A stretch of DNA of 32,193 nt from Ovoidimarina sp039190895 (GTDB taxonomy: Bacteria > Pseudomonadota > Alphaproteobacteria > Rhodobacterales > Rhodobacteraceae): the NCBI GenBank assembly GCA_039190895.1, contig JBCCXY010000029.1:1-32193 (forward strand). Direction: 5' to 3'. Position numbers and translations under genes: made by a program. Each line of letters starts with the position of its first letter. Within the stretch, counting starts at the first letter, position 1. This document shows positions 24,601 through 32,153 of the stretch, in pieces. The notes under the pieces were generated by a model, which made no database searches, was not told the origin of the DNA, and saw only the letters and a list, made by a program, of their open reading frames with translations.

Positions 24601-24929
24601 GTGATCTGGGCGATTTTTGCACCGCCTGGGTCCCGCACGGCGAGATCGCGCAGCAGCACATTCGCGCTGCCGCTTCGATCAAACACGATTTCTGCCCGGT
24701 CCATGCTGAGTTGACCCTGCCCCAGTCCTTCGGCGAGCCCAGCCTCGACCTGCTTCGCCAAGAAGGCAGGGACTGGTAGGGACCGCCCGGGGACCGTCGC
24801 AAACAGGATCGCCAGCAGGATGAGCACCACCAGTCCCATCGACAGGAGCGCATAGCCAATGCGACGCAACCGCGACCGGCGCGGCGGCAGCGTGTCCTGT
24901 TCGTCCGAGGTGGTGCCTGTGTCGCTCAT
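21642..24929 (-). CDS. Large AsmA/YhdP-like envelope protein
   Basis: 1095-residue protein anchored in the inner membrane by one N-terminal helix (about residues 20-45, in RRIGYALLSMGLVVLILLAI). A very long extracytoplasmic beta-rich repeat region of the AsmA/YhdP/TamB class follows. These are thought to form bridges that move phospholipids toward the outer membrane. The C-terminal 200 residues carry the AsmA-like C-terminal region: GFNGRIRVTDTRLRNQSALVDLLDAVSIVGLLDQL and MQGVISPIYLLNQVGQVF, ending near NPLSILTPGMFREIF. I chose the ATG at 24929 (MSDTGTTSDEQD); one 14 codons upstream adds only basic residues. It is divergent from the peroxiredoxin gene and coupled to queA by a 4-bp overlap. 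Confidence 0.85.
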   Translation of the reverse strand: MSDTGTTSDEQDTLPPRRSRLRRIGYALLSMGLVVLILLAILFATVPGRSLPVPAFLAKQVEAGLAEGLGQGQLSMDRAEIVFDRSGSANVLLRDLAVRDPGGAKIAQITEVAARIPVGALVGRDATPSRLTVRGAQITLRRGRDGQFSLQFGGGETAQAGNFGEILDLIDTVFSQKPLSEVRRITVEDVTITLEDARSGQIWQATNSSAELRNDAEAIDLTVFSEVFNGTENLALLEMAFSKTKGAAEADIAIALENAAAADIAQQSPALTVMSVIDAPVSGAIHAHFGEAGTLDGFSAALEISAGAIRPAGTVEPIAFDQGRASLSYEAAAQKLTFDEVAFESDLFRFSAAGQAFLREFSDGWPGALVAQLGLTDIEAAPEGLFTAPVRFANGRADLRLRLDPFQLDLPQVVLQGDGTVFRGHGTATAGLEGWDVAVDVSSDALTPSQVMELWPVAAVPGTRNWLTKNLSGGVLSGLSAAVRLSPNTKPRVGVTFAFDGAQVQFMEHMPPIAAASGHAALHQDTFSLRTTGGTVTPAAGGALDIAGTTICISGLARKPQRMDVGLRAAGPLEAALVLLDNRPFEILQKSGFDAEAVDATAVVEAEIGFDLLKQINVTDVEYLVTGTLNDVRSNTLVPNRVLSADRLALAVAPGQVEVEGPARLDGLSLDVSVTQPFGPEKLPAQVEGQIELSQTFLDTFGIGLPPGTVGGLGVGDFTLELPSEGAAPRFALTSDLGGMTMSIAPLSWSKAAGTLGELNVVGQLGPNPQIDALSLEALGLSAEGRIRLGAGGTFEVAEFDRIATGRWLDATLQLEARGEGRPPLVRVTGGRADLRARPEGGDGGVTGPPVPMSVALDAIRVTEAITINDLRADLVATRGLSGDFAGTVNGGAPVRGSLVTQAAGTAFRVQGDDAGRVLRDARVFQSLDGGALDLTLQPRGPGQGFNGRIRVTDTRLRNQSALVDLLDAVSIVGLLDQLQGPGIVFETVDADFRLLPDRLILDSAAAQGASLGISMDGVYALQTNQLDMQGVISPIYLLNQVGQVFTRSGEGLFGFTFRMTGNASGPTISVNPLSILTPGMFREIFRRDPPSASQ

Positions 24930-24996
24930 CTTTTGTCGCTTTATCTTGCCGCGCCGCGCCCTAGAACCCAACAGGAATCATTCAGGGGAGCTACCA

Positions 24997-25458
24997 ATGA
25001 CCGAAGAAAACCAGACCGCACCGGACTTCACGCTGCCACGCGATGGCGAGGGTGAGGTGACGTTGTCGTCCCTGCGCCCGAAGGCCGTGGTGCTGTTTTT
25101 CTACCCGAAGGACGACACGTCGGGCTGCACGAAGGAGGCGCTGGCATTCACCGGCCTCGTAGACGACTTCGCCAAGGCAGGCGCGCTGGTCTACGGCATC
25201 TCGAAAGATCCAGTCGCCAAGCACGACAAGTTCCGCGACAAGCATGAGCTTGGCATCCCGCTTCTGTCGGACGCCGACAGCGACGTGTGCGAGCAGTACG
25301 ACGTCTGGAAGGAAAAGAGCATGTACGGCAAGAAGTACATGGGGATCGAGCGTTCCACCTTCCTGATCGACGGCGAGGGGACGATCCGCAAAGCCTGGCG
25401 CAAGGTGAAGGTGCCGGACCACGCGGAAGAGGTGCTGGAGGCGGCTAAAGCGCTGTGA
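24997..25458 (+). CDS. bcp: Thioredoxin-dependent peroxiredoxin (Bcp/PrxQ family)
   Basis: Reduces hydrogen peroxide and organic peroxides, recycled by thioredoxin. 153 residues. The peroxidatic cysteine is C44 in YPKDDTSGCTKEA. In E. coli Bcp the resolving cysteine lies five residues later; here that place is Leu49. A second cysteine, C98 in SDVCEQYDVW, could resolve instead, as in PrxQ members with the resolving cysteine in a later helix, or the enzyme may work by a one-cysteine mechanism. Start at 24997 with AGGGGAG just upstream. The stop overlaps the DUF455 gene start (GTGA at 25455-25458). Confidence 0.93.
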   Translation: MTEENQTAPDFTLPRDGEGEVTLSSLRPKAVVLFFYPKDDTSGCTKEALAFTGLVDDFAKAGALVYGISKDPVAKHDKFRDKHELGIPLLSDADSDVCEQYDVWKEKSMYGKKYMGIERSTFLIDGEGTIRKAWRKVKVPDHAEEVLEAAKAL

Positions 25459-26264
25459 CCACGCTGTCGGAAATGGCCGTCGATGTGCTCAGCACCGCCG
25501 ACGGCCGCGAAAAGACCCGCGTGTCGCGCGCCCATGCCAAGGCGTGGTTTGCGGCGCGCGAGGCGGGGGCGCCCTTGGCTGTGGGCTCTACCGCGCCGCC
25601 GGATTTCCCGGCCCGGCCCGCGAAACCAGAGCTTCTGCCGCCCCGCGACGTCCCCAAACGCAAGCCCGGCAGCCCAGCGGGACGGATCGCGTTGCTGCAT
25701 GCGGTGGCTCATATCGAACTGAACGCGGTCGATCTGCACTGGGATATCATTGCGCGCTTCTCTCACGTCCCCATGCCCCTCGGGTTCCATGACGACTGGG
25801 TTAAAGCTGCTGACGAAGAGTCAAAACATTTCAATCTCGTATCCGACTGTCTTGAGGCGCTCGACAGCCACTATGGCGCCCTGCCCGCGCATGCAGGCAT
25901 GTGGCGCGCAGCCGATGAGACGAAAGACGATCTGCTCGGACGGCTCGCGATCGTACCGATGGTGCTGGAAGCGCGCGGTCTCGACGTCACGCCGGGCATG
26001 ATAGACCTGTTCGAGAAGGCCGGCGAAGACGGCGCCGTCGCTGCCCTAAAAACGATCTATGCTGAGGAGGTGGGACACGTCGCCTACGGCTCCAAATGGT
26101 TTCATTTTCTGTGCGGTCGGCATGAAAGTGACCCCAAAGATGCATTCCATGCACTCGTCAGGAAATACTTCCCGGGTGGCACGAAGCCCCCGTTCAACGA
26201 CGAAAAGCGGGCCGAAGCCGGTATCCCGCCTGACTTCTACTGGCCGCTTGCCGAAGGCGTCTAG
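25455..26264 (+). CDS. DUF455 ferritin-like protein
   Basis: Ferritin-like four-helix protein of 269 residues, function unproven. Carboxylate/histidine metal ligands for a dinuclear iron site are visible in order: HAVAHIELNAVDLHWD, ADEESKHFNLV (ExxH), MVLEARGLDV and YAEEVGHVAYGSKWF (ExxH). The start is a GTG at 25455 that overlaps the bcp stop, so translation is coupled to the peroxiredoxin; a joint role in oxidative or iron stress is a reasonable inference. Some annotations call these tRNA-(MiaE)-like hydroxylases; I see no way to tell from sequence. A small terminator follows. Confidence 0.85.
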   Translation: MTTLSEMAVDVLSTADGREKTRVSRAHAKAWFAAREAGAPLAVGSTAPPDFPARPAKPELLPPRDVPKRKPGSPAGRIALLHAVAHIELNAVDLHWDIIARFSHVPMPLGFHDDWVKAADEESKHFNLVSDCLEALDSHYGALPAHAGMWRAADETKDDLLGRLAIVPMVLEARGLDVTPGMIDLFEKAGEDGAVAALKTIYAEEVGHVAYGSKWFHFLCGRHESDPKDAFHALVRKYFPGGTKPPFNDEKRAEAGIPPDFYWPLAEGV

Positions 26265-26270
26265 CTGCAT

Positions 26271-26290
26271 CGGCAACAACCTGCCGTTTT
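26271..26290 (+). terminator. Intrinsic terminator after the DUF455 gene
   Basis: CGGCA (26271-26275) and TGCCG (26282-26286) close a 6-nt loop and are followed directly by TTTT (26287-26290), 6 bp after the stop codon. Short stem, but correctly placed. The remaining gap to 26433 holds no clear promoter; the best candidate (TTGCTG with TAACAC 17 bp downstream) is weak. Confidence 0.5.
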
Positions 26291-26433
26291 CTGCAACGAT
26301 CCTAGGGAGATATGTACAACTTGCCCAAATTTCTTGCTGACCGTCCGGCAGAAGGTTAACACGAAGCAGGCTTGCGGGACGGGTTGGGGATTACGTCTGC
26401 AGGACTGGGTGGCAGGAACTACGGGACACGGAC

Positions 26434-27756
26434 GTGACAGGACGGGCTTCGCACGCGCTTATGGCGCGCATTAACCGGGCATTTCCCGAAAAACGGCTCT
26501 TTCTTCGATCCGAGCAGGAAACCCGCTACGTTCGCCTCTCTCCTATCGCACAAGTCACCGCCCTGGGAGGCAGCGCGGTTCTGATCGGATGGACCATCGT
26601 CGCGTCGGCGATCCTTCTTATGGATACTCTGGGCGCAGGCAGCCTGCGCGACCAGGCAGTTCGCGAGAAAGCCCTTTACGAAGATCGCCTGAACGCCCTG
26701 TCCGACGAGCGGGACGCCCGCGCGGATGAAGCCCGCGCGGCCCAGGATCGCTTTGCCCTTGCCCTGGAGGAGGTGTCTGCCATGCAGACCCGCCTTCTCG
26801 CCGCGGAAGAGCGCCGTAAGGAGCTCGAAGCAGGCATGTCCGCCCTACGCGCCACGCTGCGCACGGCCATTGCAGAGCGGGACCTGAAAGACCGGAAGGT
26901 CGCCGAGCTTGAGCTGACGCTGGAAGAAACCGAAGCTGCCGTCGCGCCGGAAATCGCTGAACTAGAAGAGCTGAAGTCTACCGTTGACCATCTGTCGGAC
27001 GCACTGACCGGCACCGCCACGGAGCGGGACCGCAAGTCCGCGACGACCGAACAGGCGATGGCGAAGCTGGAAGAGCTCGACATCGAGCGGCAACTAATCG
27101 CCGAGCGCAACGACCGGATTTTCCAGCAGCTTGAAGAGGCCGTGTCGATCTCTTTGGAGCCGCTGGACGACATGTTCCGCGAGGCTGGGCTGCCCGCGGA
27201 CTCCATCCTTGAAACCGTGCGGCGGGGATATTCCGGCCAGGGCGGGCCGCTTACCCCGCTTCAGCTCACCTCTGAGGATGATCGGCCAGATCCGGACAGC
27301 TTGCGCGCCAACGAGATCCTTGAACGGCTAGATCGCTTAAATCTTTACAGAATTGCCGTTCAAAAGACGCCGTTTGCTGAGCCCGTGTCCGGCGTCTTCC
27401 GCTTTACATCCGGGTTCGGCATGCGCTGGGGCCGCATGCACGAAGGCGCGGATTTTGCCGCTGCGCACGGTACGCCCATTTATGCAACAGCCGACGGCGT
27501 TGTGACTCACGCAGGTTGGCAGGGCGGCTACGGGCGGCTAGTCAAAATACAACATGAGTTTGGGGTCGAGACTAGGTATGCACACTTGAGCCGAATACGG
27601 GTAAATGTAGGTGACAAAGTCTCGCGCGGGGAGCGCATCGGTGATATGGGGAATTCCGGAAGGTCGACAGGCACTCATCTTCACTACGAAGTGAGGATAA
27701 ACGGGACCGCCAAGAATCCGATGAAATTCATCAAGGCAGCCAGAGATGTTTTCTAA
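26434..27756 (+). CDS. Membrane-anchored M23 family peptidoglycan endopeptidase
   Basis: Cell-wall D,D-endopeptidase of the lysostaphin/LytM type, 440 residues. A cytoplasmic head and one membrane helix (about residues 38-63) lead to a long periplasmic coiled coil (about 70-225, rich in E, R, A, L), a linker, and the M23 domain (about 320-430). The zinc ligands are intact: H336 and D340 in MHEGADFAA and H415-L-H417 in STGTHLHYEV, so this is an active-looking enzyme rather than an EnvC-like activator. The start is the GTG at 26434. Its stop lies 11 bp inside the bactofilin gene. Such M23-bactofilin pairs shape cells in several bacteria by directing local wall cutting. Confidence 0.9.
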   Translation: MTGRASHALMARINRAFPEKRLFLRSEQETRYVRLSPIAQVTALGGSAVLIGWTIVASAILLMDTLGAGSLRDQAVREKALYEDRLNALSDERDARADEARAAQDRFALALEEVSAMQTRLLAAEERRKELEAGMSALRATLRTAIAERDLKDRKVAELELTLEETEAAVAPEIAELEELKSTVDHLSDALTGTATERDRKSATTEQAMAKLEELDIERQLIAERNDRIFQQLEEAVSISLEPLDDMFREAGLPADSILETVRRGYSGQGGPLTPLQLTSEDDRPDPDSLRANEILERLDRLNLYRIAVQKTPFAEPVSGVFRFTSGFGMRWGRMHEGADFAAAHGTPIYATADGVVTHAGWQGGYGRLVKIQHEFGVETRYAHLSRIRVNVGDKVSRGERIGDMGNSGRSTGTHLHYEVRINGTAKNPMKFIKAARDVF

Positions 27757-28255
27757 AAGCAGAGTAAACGAAGCCGAACCGACGAAACCGTCGGCCCCGG
27801 AACCACAACAGAAGAAAGAGACCCCTGTGAGCAGCGCACCTGCGAAGACAGACAAGCCCGCGACACCAGCCACTCCTGTGGCCAAGCCACCGGCATCCGT
27901 TCTTTCGACGGACCTGACCATCACCGGCAACATCAAGACGGCGGGTGATGTTCAGATCGAAGGCACCGTCGAGGGCGACATCCGTGCCCATCTTCTGACC
28001 GTTGGCGAAGGCGCCACGGTGAAGGGCGAGTGCGTTGCTGACGATGTTGTCGTCAATGGTCGGATCATTGGCAAGGTGCGCGGCCTTAAGGTGCGCCTCA
28101 CATCAACCGCCAAGGTCGAGGGCGACATCATTCACAAGACAATCGCGATTGAATCCGGCGCTCACTTCGAGGGCTCGGTTCAGCGTCAGGAAGACCCACT
28201 GTCGGGCGCGAAATCTGCGGCCAAGCCAGCGCCGTCGCCTGCGCCAAGCTCATAA
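27746..28255 (+). CDS. Bactofilin (polymer-forming cytoskeletal protein)
   Basis: Self-assembling cytoskeletal protein of 169 residues that typically recruits cell-wall enzymes at the membrane. Disordered Pro/Lys/Ala-rich tails (about 1-52 and 145-169) flank a right-handed beta-helix core: regularly spaced hydrophobic/glycine turns in LTITGNIKTAGDVQIEGTVEGDI, VGEGATVKGECVADDVVVNGRI and VRLTSTAKVEGDI. The ATG lies 11 bp inside the end of the M23 gene, a translational coupling that supports the two working together. The intrinsic terminator after it closes the two-gene unit. Confidence 0.93.
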   Translation: MFSKSRVNEAEPTKPSAPEPQQKKETPVSSAPAKTDKPATPATPVAKPPASVLSTDLTITGNIKTAGDVQIEGTVEGDIRAHLLTVGEGATVKGECVADDVVVNGRIIGKVRGLKVRLTSTAKVEGDIIHKTIAIESGAHFEGSVQRQEDPLSGAKSAAKPAPSPAPSS

Positions 28256-28262
28256 GGTCAAC

Positions 28263-28296
28263 GGCGCCGCGCTTTAGTGCGGCGCCTCGCCATTTT
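28263..28296 (+). terminator. Rho-independent terminator of the M23-bactofilin operon
   Basis: GGCGCCGC (28263-28270) pairs with GCGGCGCC (28279-28286); one C-G and one G-T pair continue the stem to a TTTA tetraloop. A TTTT tract at 28293-28296 follows six bases later. It sits between convergent bactofilin and prfB genes and may stop transcripts from both directions. Confidence 0.75.
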
Positions 28297-28297
28297 C

Positions 28298-29422
28298 TCA
28301 GTCGTCCTCTCTCGCGTCCGCGCGAGACTTGCCTGCAACGTCCATCGCCAAAGTTGCGGCCATGAAGGCGTCGAGATCCCCGTCAAGCACACCCTTGGTA
28401 TCCGACGTCTCGTAGTTCGTCCGCAGGTCCTTCACGAGCTGATATGGCTGCAGGAAGTACGACCGGATCTGGTTGCCCCAACCCGCGTCGCCTTTCGCCT
28501 CGTGCATTGCGTTCACTTCCGCATTCCGGCGATCCAGCTCTCGCTGATACAGTTGGGACTTCAGCGCCTTCATCGCGATGTCCCGGTTCTGGTGCTGCGA
28601 CTTCTGCGAAGACGTGACCACGATCCCGGTCGGATGGTGCGTGATCCGCACGGCCGAGTCGGTCGTGTTCACGTGCTGCCCGCCCGCGCCTGAGGACCGG
28701 AACGTGTCGATCCGGATGTCTGCCGGATTTACCTCGATCTCGATATTGTCGTCTATGACCGGATAGGCGCCAACAGCGGCAAAAGAGGTCTCTCGCGTGC
28801 CCTTCCCGAAGGGCGAAATCCGCACCAGGCGATGCGTCCCGCTTTCCGACTTCAGCCACCCGTAGGCGTTCTGCCCCTTGATCTGATAGGTCGCCGACTT
28901 GATCCCGGCCTCTGTCCCCGGCTGCTCTTCCTGCAACTCGACCGTATAGCCCCGCGACTCCGCCCAACGCACGTACATTCGTGCAAGCATTGACGCCCAG
29001 TCACAAGCCTCGGTCCCACCTGCTCCTGACTTGATCTCTAGGAAGCTGTCGTTCCCATCCGTTTCACCGGACAAAAGTGCCTCAAGCTCGGCCTTCGCGG
29101 CCTTCTTCTTGAGTGCTTTGAGGGCATCCTCAGCCTCGGTCACGATGTCCTCGTCCCCCTCGACTTCCCCCATCTCGATCAGTTCGACCGAATCCGACAG
29201 TTCCTGCGACATCGCCTTGTAGCTGTCGACAGCGTCCAGCAAGGTCTGCCGCTCGCGCATAAGCTTCTGCGCGCGGGCCGGGTCGTTCCAAAGGTCCGGG
29301 TCCTCGGTCATCGCGTTGAACTCTTCCAGGCGATGCTCGGCGGTGTCCCAATCCATTCGCTGACGCAAGAGCGTCAGCGACTTCTCGATCTCCGCAACGG
29401 TGTTTTCGGCCTCGGCGCGCAT
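28298..29422 (-). CDS. prfB: Peptide chain release factor 2
   Basis: Recognises UGA and UAA stop codons and triggers peptidyl-tRNA hydrolysis. 374 residues with an acidic helical N-terminal domain, the stop-codon recognition tripeptide SPF in VRISPFGKGTRE, and the catalytic GGQ in RSSGAGGQHVNTTDS. The reading frame is continuous: the in-frame TGA and +1 programmed frameshift found near codon 26 of E. coli prfB is absent, so autoregulation by that route is not available. GGAGG lies 7 nt before the ATG. It follows mrcA on the same strand across a 122-bp gap filled with hairpins. Confidence 0.96.
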   Translation of the reverse strand: MRAEAENTVAEIEKSLTLLRQRMDWDTAEHRLEEFNAMTEDPDLWNDPARAQKLMRERQTLLDAVDSYKAMSQELSDSVELIEMGEVEGDEDIVTEAEDALKALKKKAAKAELEALLSGETDGNDSFLEIKSGAGGTEACDWASMLARMYVRWAESRGYTVELQEEQPGTEAGIKSATYQIKGQNAYGWLKSESGTHRLVRISPFGKGTRETSFAAVGAYPVIDDNIEIEVNPADIRIDTFRSSGAGGQHVNTTDSAVRITHHPTGIVVTSSQKSQHQNRDIAMKALKSQLYQRELDRRNAEVNAMHEAKGDAGWGNQIRSYFLQPYQLVKDLRTNYETSDTKGVLDGDLDAFMAATLAMDVAGKSRADAREDD

Positions 29423-29486
29423 GGATCATCCTCCGCTCAGACCGGGGATGTACCAACGCCCACCGCAACGGGCAAGCCGCGCGAGG

Positions 29487-29539
29487 GGGGCCGATTTCCG
29501 ATACGGAAATCGTGGCGAATTCTTCCAGAATTCGGCCCC
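29487..29539. repeat. Composite multi-hairpin element between mrcA and prfB
   Basis: Two adjacent perfect hairpins, CGATTTCCG-ATA-CGGAAATCG (29492-29512) and CGAATTCT-TCC-AGAATTCG (29516-29534), lie inside an outer stem GGGGCCGA (29487-29494) with TCGGCCCC (29532-29539). The outer stem shares three bases at each end with the inner ones, so the RNA can form either a three-way structure or two separate hairpins. It begins 5 bp after the mrcA stop on the coding strand. The modular, symmetric design suggests a dispersed intergenic repeat or a processing/terminator element; only one copy is in the window. Confidence 0.6.
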
Positions 29540-29544
29540 TTCGG

Positions 29545-32061
29545 TCAGTAGAGGCCGCCAGATGAAATGGTGCCGAGGTTGCGGGTCGTTGGGATTGTCA
29601 CGACGTCGCCCGAGCCACTGCGGACCGTGGTTGTGCCGACGCCGACCGCCTGCTGCTCAAAAAGCGGCAGGTTGGAGCCCATGGCAAAGCCACCATCGAA
29701 GGCAAGACCAAAGACTGGCTCTTCCCCGTCGCGGAAGTACTCGGCCACAACGGAGTCACCGCCTGCCCCGTCCGGCAACCGCTCCCCCGTGAAGCGGTTG
29801 ATCTTGATGAAGCGCCCGCCCGGCGGAATGTCAAAACGCCCGCCGCCATACTTCGCAACGGCTTGCTGCATGAAGGTTTGGAAGACCGGGGCGCAAAGCC
29901 GCCCGCCGCCCTCGCCCCGCCCCATCGGGCGCGGGGTGTCATAACCGATGTAGCAGCCCGCCGCGATGTTTGACGTAAAGCCTACGAACCAAGCATCGCG
30001 CTCGTTGTTGGTCGTCCCCGTCTTCCCGGCCGCCGGAACTGGCAGGTTCACAGCACGCGCCGCCGTTCCGCGCTGGACAACGCCCTGCATCATTGACGTC
30101 AACTGATACGCTGTGATCGGGTCCATCACCTGCTTGCGGTTCGAGATGATCCTTGGCGCGCGTCCCGGATCAAGCGCCGGGTCCGTACACTCTTCGCACA
30201 GCCGTGCATCGTGGCGGTAGATCGTGGTGCCCCACCGGTCCTGCACGCGGTCCACCAGCGTCGGCTCGATCCGCTGCCCGCCATTCGCAAACATCGCGTA
30301 GGCCGCGACCATCCGGAACAGCGTCGTCTCTTCTGACCCCAGCGAGTTCGCGAGGAACCGCCCCATCCGGTCGTAGACTCCGAACCGCTCGGCATAGCCC
30401 GCCACGACGTCCATCCCGATTTCTTCCGCGAGACGGACCGTCATCAGGTTCCGCGACCGCTCAATCCCCGTCCGCAGCGGCGTCGGCCCATAGAACTGGT
30501 TCGACGCGTTCTTCGGGCGCCAAACCCGACCGCCACCCACATCGACCTCAATCGGAGCATCCACGATGATCGTCGCGGGCGTGAACCCACTGTCGAGCGC
30601 CGCGGCATAAACGAACGGCTTGAACGCTGAGCCCGGCTGCCGCGTCGCCTGCGTGGCGCGGTTGAACGACGAATGCTGGTACGAGAACCCGCCCTGCATC
30701 GCGATCACCCGCCCGGTGTTCACGTCCATCGCCATGAACCCGCCCTGCACCTCGGGCACCTGCCGCAGCGTCCAACGGATAAAGCTGCCATCCGAGTCAC
30801 TCGTCATCCGCCGCACATGCACGACGTCGCCGACATCCAGGATGTCACCGGGGCTTCCAGCGCCCCGGATCCAGTTCACATCGTTGCGCGGGATGAAGTG
30901 CCCGTCCGAATCCTCCGGCACCCGCTCAATCCCTACCCGGACCGAGCTCTCGCCCTCCGCCAGCACGACCGCCGGGAACCAGCCCTCGATGTCACGCGCA
31001 ATCGCAACGCCGCCAAGCGCCTCGCGCCACTCTTTCTCCGTCCCAAGCTGCTCCACCGGGATTGTCAGGCCGGTGCCGCGCCACTCGCCCTGCTCGCGGT
31101 CATAGGTCTCCAACTGCTTGCGCAGCGCGCGCGCCGCCTCAAGCTGCATCTCGGGGTCAAACGTCGCCCGCACCGTCAGGCCGCCGCCAAGGAACTGGCC
31201 CTCGCCGAAATCGCGAACAAGCTGGCGCCGGATCTCGTCCGTGAAGTAATCCCGCGGCGGCAACTGCGTCCGGAAACCCTCGAAATCGCCCGCCTGCACC
31301 GTCAGCAGCGGCTCCAACCGCGCTTCGGCATAGGTGTCTTCATCGATGTAGCCGTTCTCGAACATCTCCCGCAGGACGAAGTTGCGACGCCGGATCGCGT
31401 CTTCCTCTTGCCGGACGGGATGCAGCGTCGACGGCCGCTGGGGAAGTGCGCCAAGATACGCCGCCTCTGCCGCCGACAACTCCGACAACTGCTTGTTGTA
31501 ATAGGTCTGCGCCGCCGCTGTGACGCCGTAACTGTTTGCGCCAAGGAAGATTTCGTTGAGGTACAGCTCCAGGATCTTGTCCTTCGACAAGGTCGATTCA
31601 AGCCGAACCGACAGGATCAACTCCTTGATCTTGCGCTCTGCCGAGCGGTCCGACGACAGCAGGAAGTTCTTCACCACCTGCTGAGGGATCGTCGAGGCAC
31701 CCCTAAGGCGCCCGCCCTGCGCGGCCTCATAAAACGCCGCCGCAATCCCGCGCGCGTCGAAGCCGCCGTGTTCGTAAAAGTTCTTGTCCTCTGCCGAGAT
31801 GAAGGCCCCCTTCACAAGATCAGGCACCTCCTCAATCGGCGTATACAGCCGCCGCTCTTCACTGAATTCGTCGATGATCCTGCCTTCGACCGAATAGATG
31901 CGCGAGATCGTCGACGGCGCATATTGCGACAGTTGCTCGTGGTTCGGCAGGTCGCGCCCGTACATATAGAAAATCGCGCCTACCGCCAACGCGCCACCTA
32001 CGGCACCCAGCGTCACCAGGCTGAACAGCCCGCCCAGGATCGACAGAAAAAACCTTAACAC
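29545..32061 (-). CDS. mrcA: Penicillin-binding protein 1A (bifunctional)
   Basis: Class A penicillin-binding protein, anchored by one N-terminal helix (about residues 4-32), that polymerises and cross-links peptidoglycan. 838 residues. Glycosyltransferase GT51 domain: catalytic E91 in SAEDKNFYEHGG, then RGASTIPQQVVKNFLL, KIKELILSVRLE and LELYLNEIFLGANSYGV. An OB-like domain of about 100 residues follows. Transpeptidase domain: SXXK in PGSAFKPFVYAA, SRN in IERSRNLMTVRL and KTG in AAGKTGTTN, so both activities look intact. I chose the GTG at 32061 (GAGG at 32070-32073, 8 nt). A TTG at 32085 in frame falls at the expected transcription start of the promoter at 32091-32119 and so cannot be used efficiently. 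Confidence 0.95.
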   Translation of the reverse strand: MLRFFLSILGGLFSLVTLGAVGGALAVGAIFYMYGRDLPNHEQLSQYAPSTISRIYSVEGRIIDEFSEERRLYTPIEEVPDLVKGAFISAEDKNFYEHGGFDARGIAAAFYEAAQGGRLRGASTIPQQVVKNFLLSSDRSAERKIKELILSVRLESTLSKDKILELYLNEIFLGANSYGVTAAAQTYYNKQLSELSAAEAAYLGALPQRPSTLHPVRQEEDAIRRRNFVLREMFENGYIDEDTYAEARLEPLLTVQAGDFEGFRTQLPPRDYFTDEIRRQLVRDFGEGQFLGGGLTVRATFDPEMQLEAARALRKQLETYDREQGEWRGTGLTIPVEQLGTEKEWREALGGVAIARDIEGWFPAVVLAEGESSVRVGIERVPEDSDGHFIPRNDVNWIRGAGSPGDILDVGDVVHVRRMTSDSDGSFIRWTLRQVPEVQGGFMAMDVNTGRVIAMQGGFSYQHSSFNRATQATRQPGSAFKPFVYAAALDSGFTPATIIVDAPIEVDVGGGRVWRPKNASNQFYGPTPLRTGIERSRNLMTVRLAEEIGMDVVAGYAERFGVYDRMGRFLANSLGSEETTLFRMVAAYAMFANGGQRIEPTLVDRVQDRWGTTIYRHDARLCEECTDPALDPGRAPRIISNRKQVMDPITAYQLTSMMQGVVQRGTAARAVNLPVPAAGKTGTTNNERDAWFVGFTSNIAAGCYIGYDTPRPMGRGEGGGRLCAPVFQTFMQQAVAKYGGGRFDIPPGGRFIKINRFTGERLPDGAGGDSVVAEYFRDGEEPVFGLAFDGGFAMGSNLPLFEQQAVGVGTTTVRSGSGDVVTIPTTRNLGTISSGGLY

Positions 32062-32090
32062 GCCCAACACCTCAAGCTCGATCAACCCCG

Positions 32091-32119
32091 CTTATACGCG
32101 CCCACCCGCAAACGGTCAA
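32091..32119 (-). promoter_or_regulatory. Sigma-70 promoter of mrcA
   Basis: On the minus strand, TTGACC (32119-32114) and TATAAG (32096-32091) are separated by exactly 17 bp, close to consensus. Transcription should start near 32084, leaving a leader of about 23 nt before the GTG start of mrcA with its GAGG site inside. Confidence 0.75.
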
Positions 32120-32153
32120 AACACCCAGACAATGCAAGCCATTTATCGCCCCC

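Noticed and set aside
28298..29422. Programmed +1 frameshift in prfB
   Set aside because: The frame runs unbroken from the ATG through the SPF and GGQ motifs; there is no in-frame TGA near codon 26.
30673..32058. Long plus-strand open frame opposite mrcA
   Set aside because: Arg/His/Pro-rich shadow of the mrcA reading frame; mrcA has all expected catalytic motifs.
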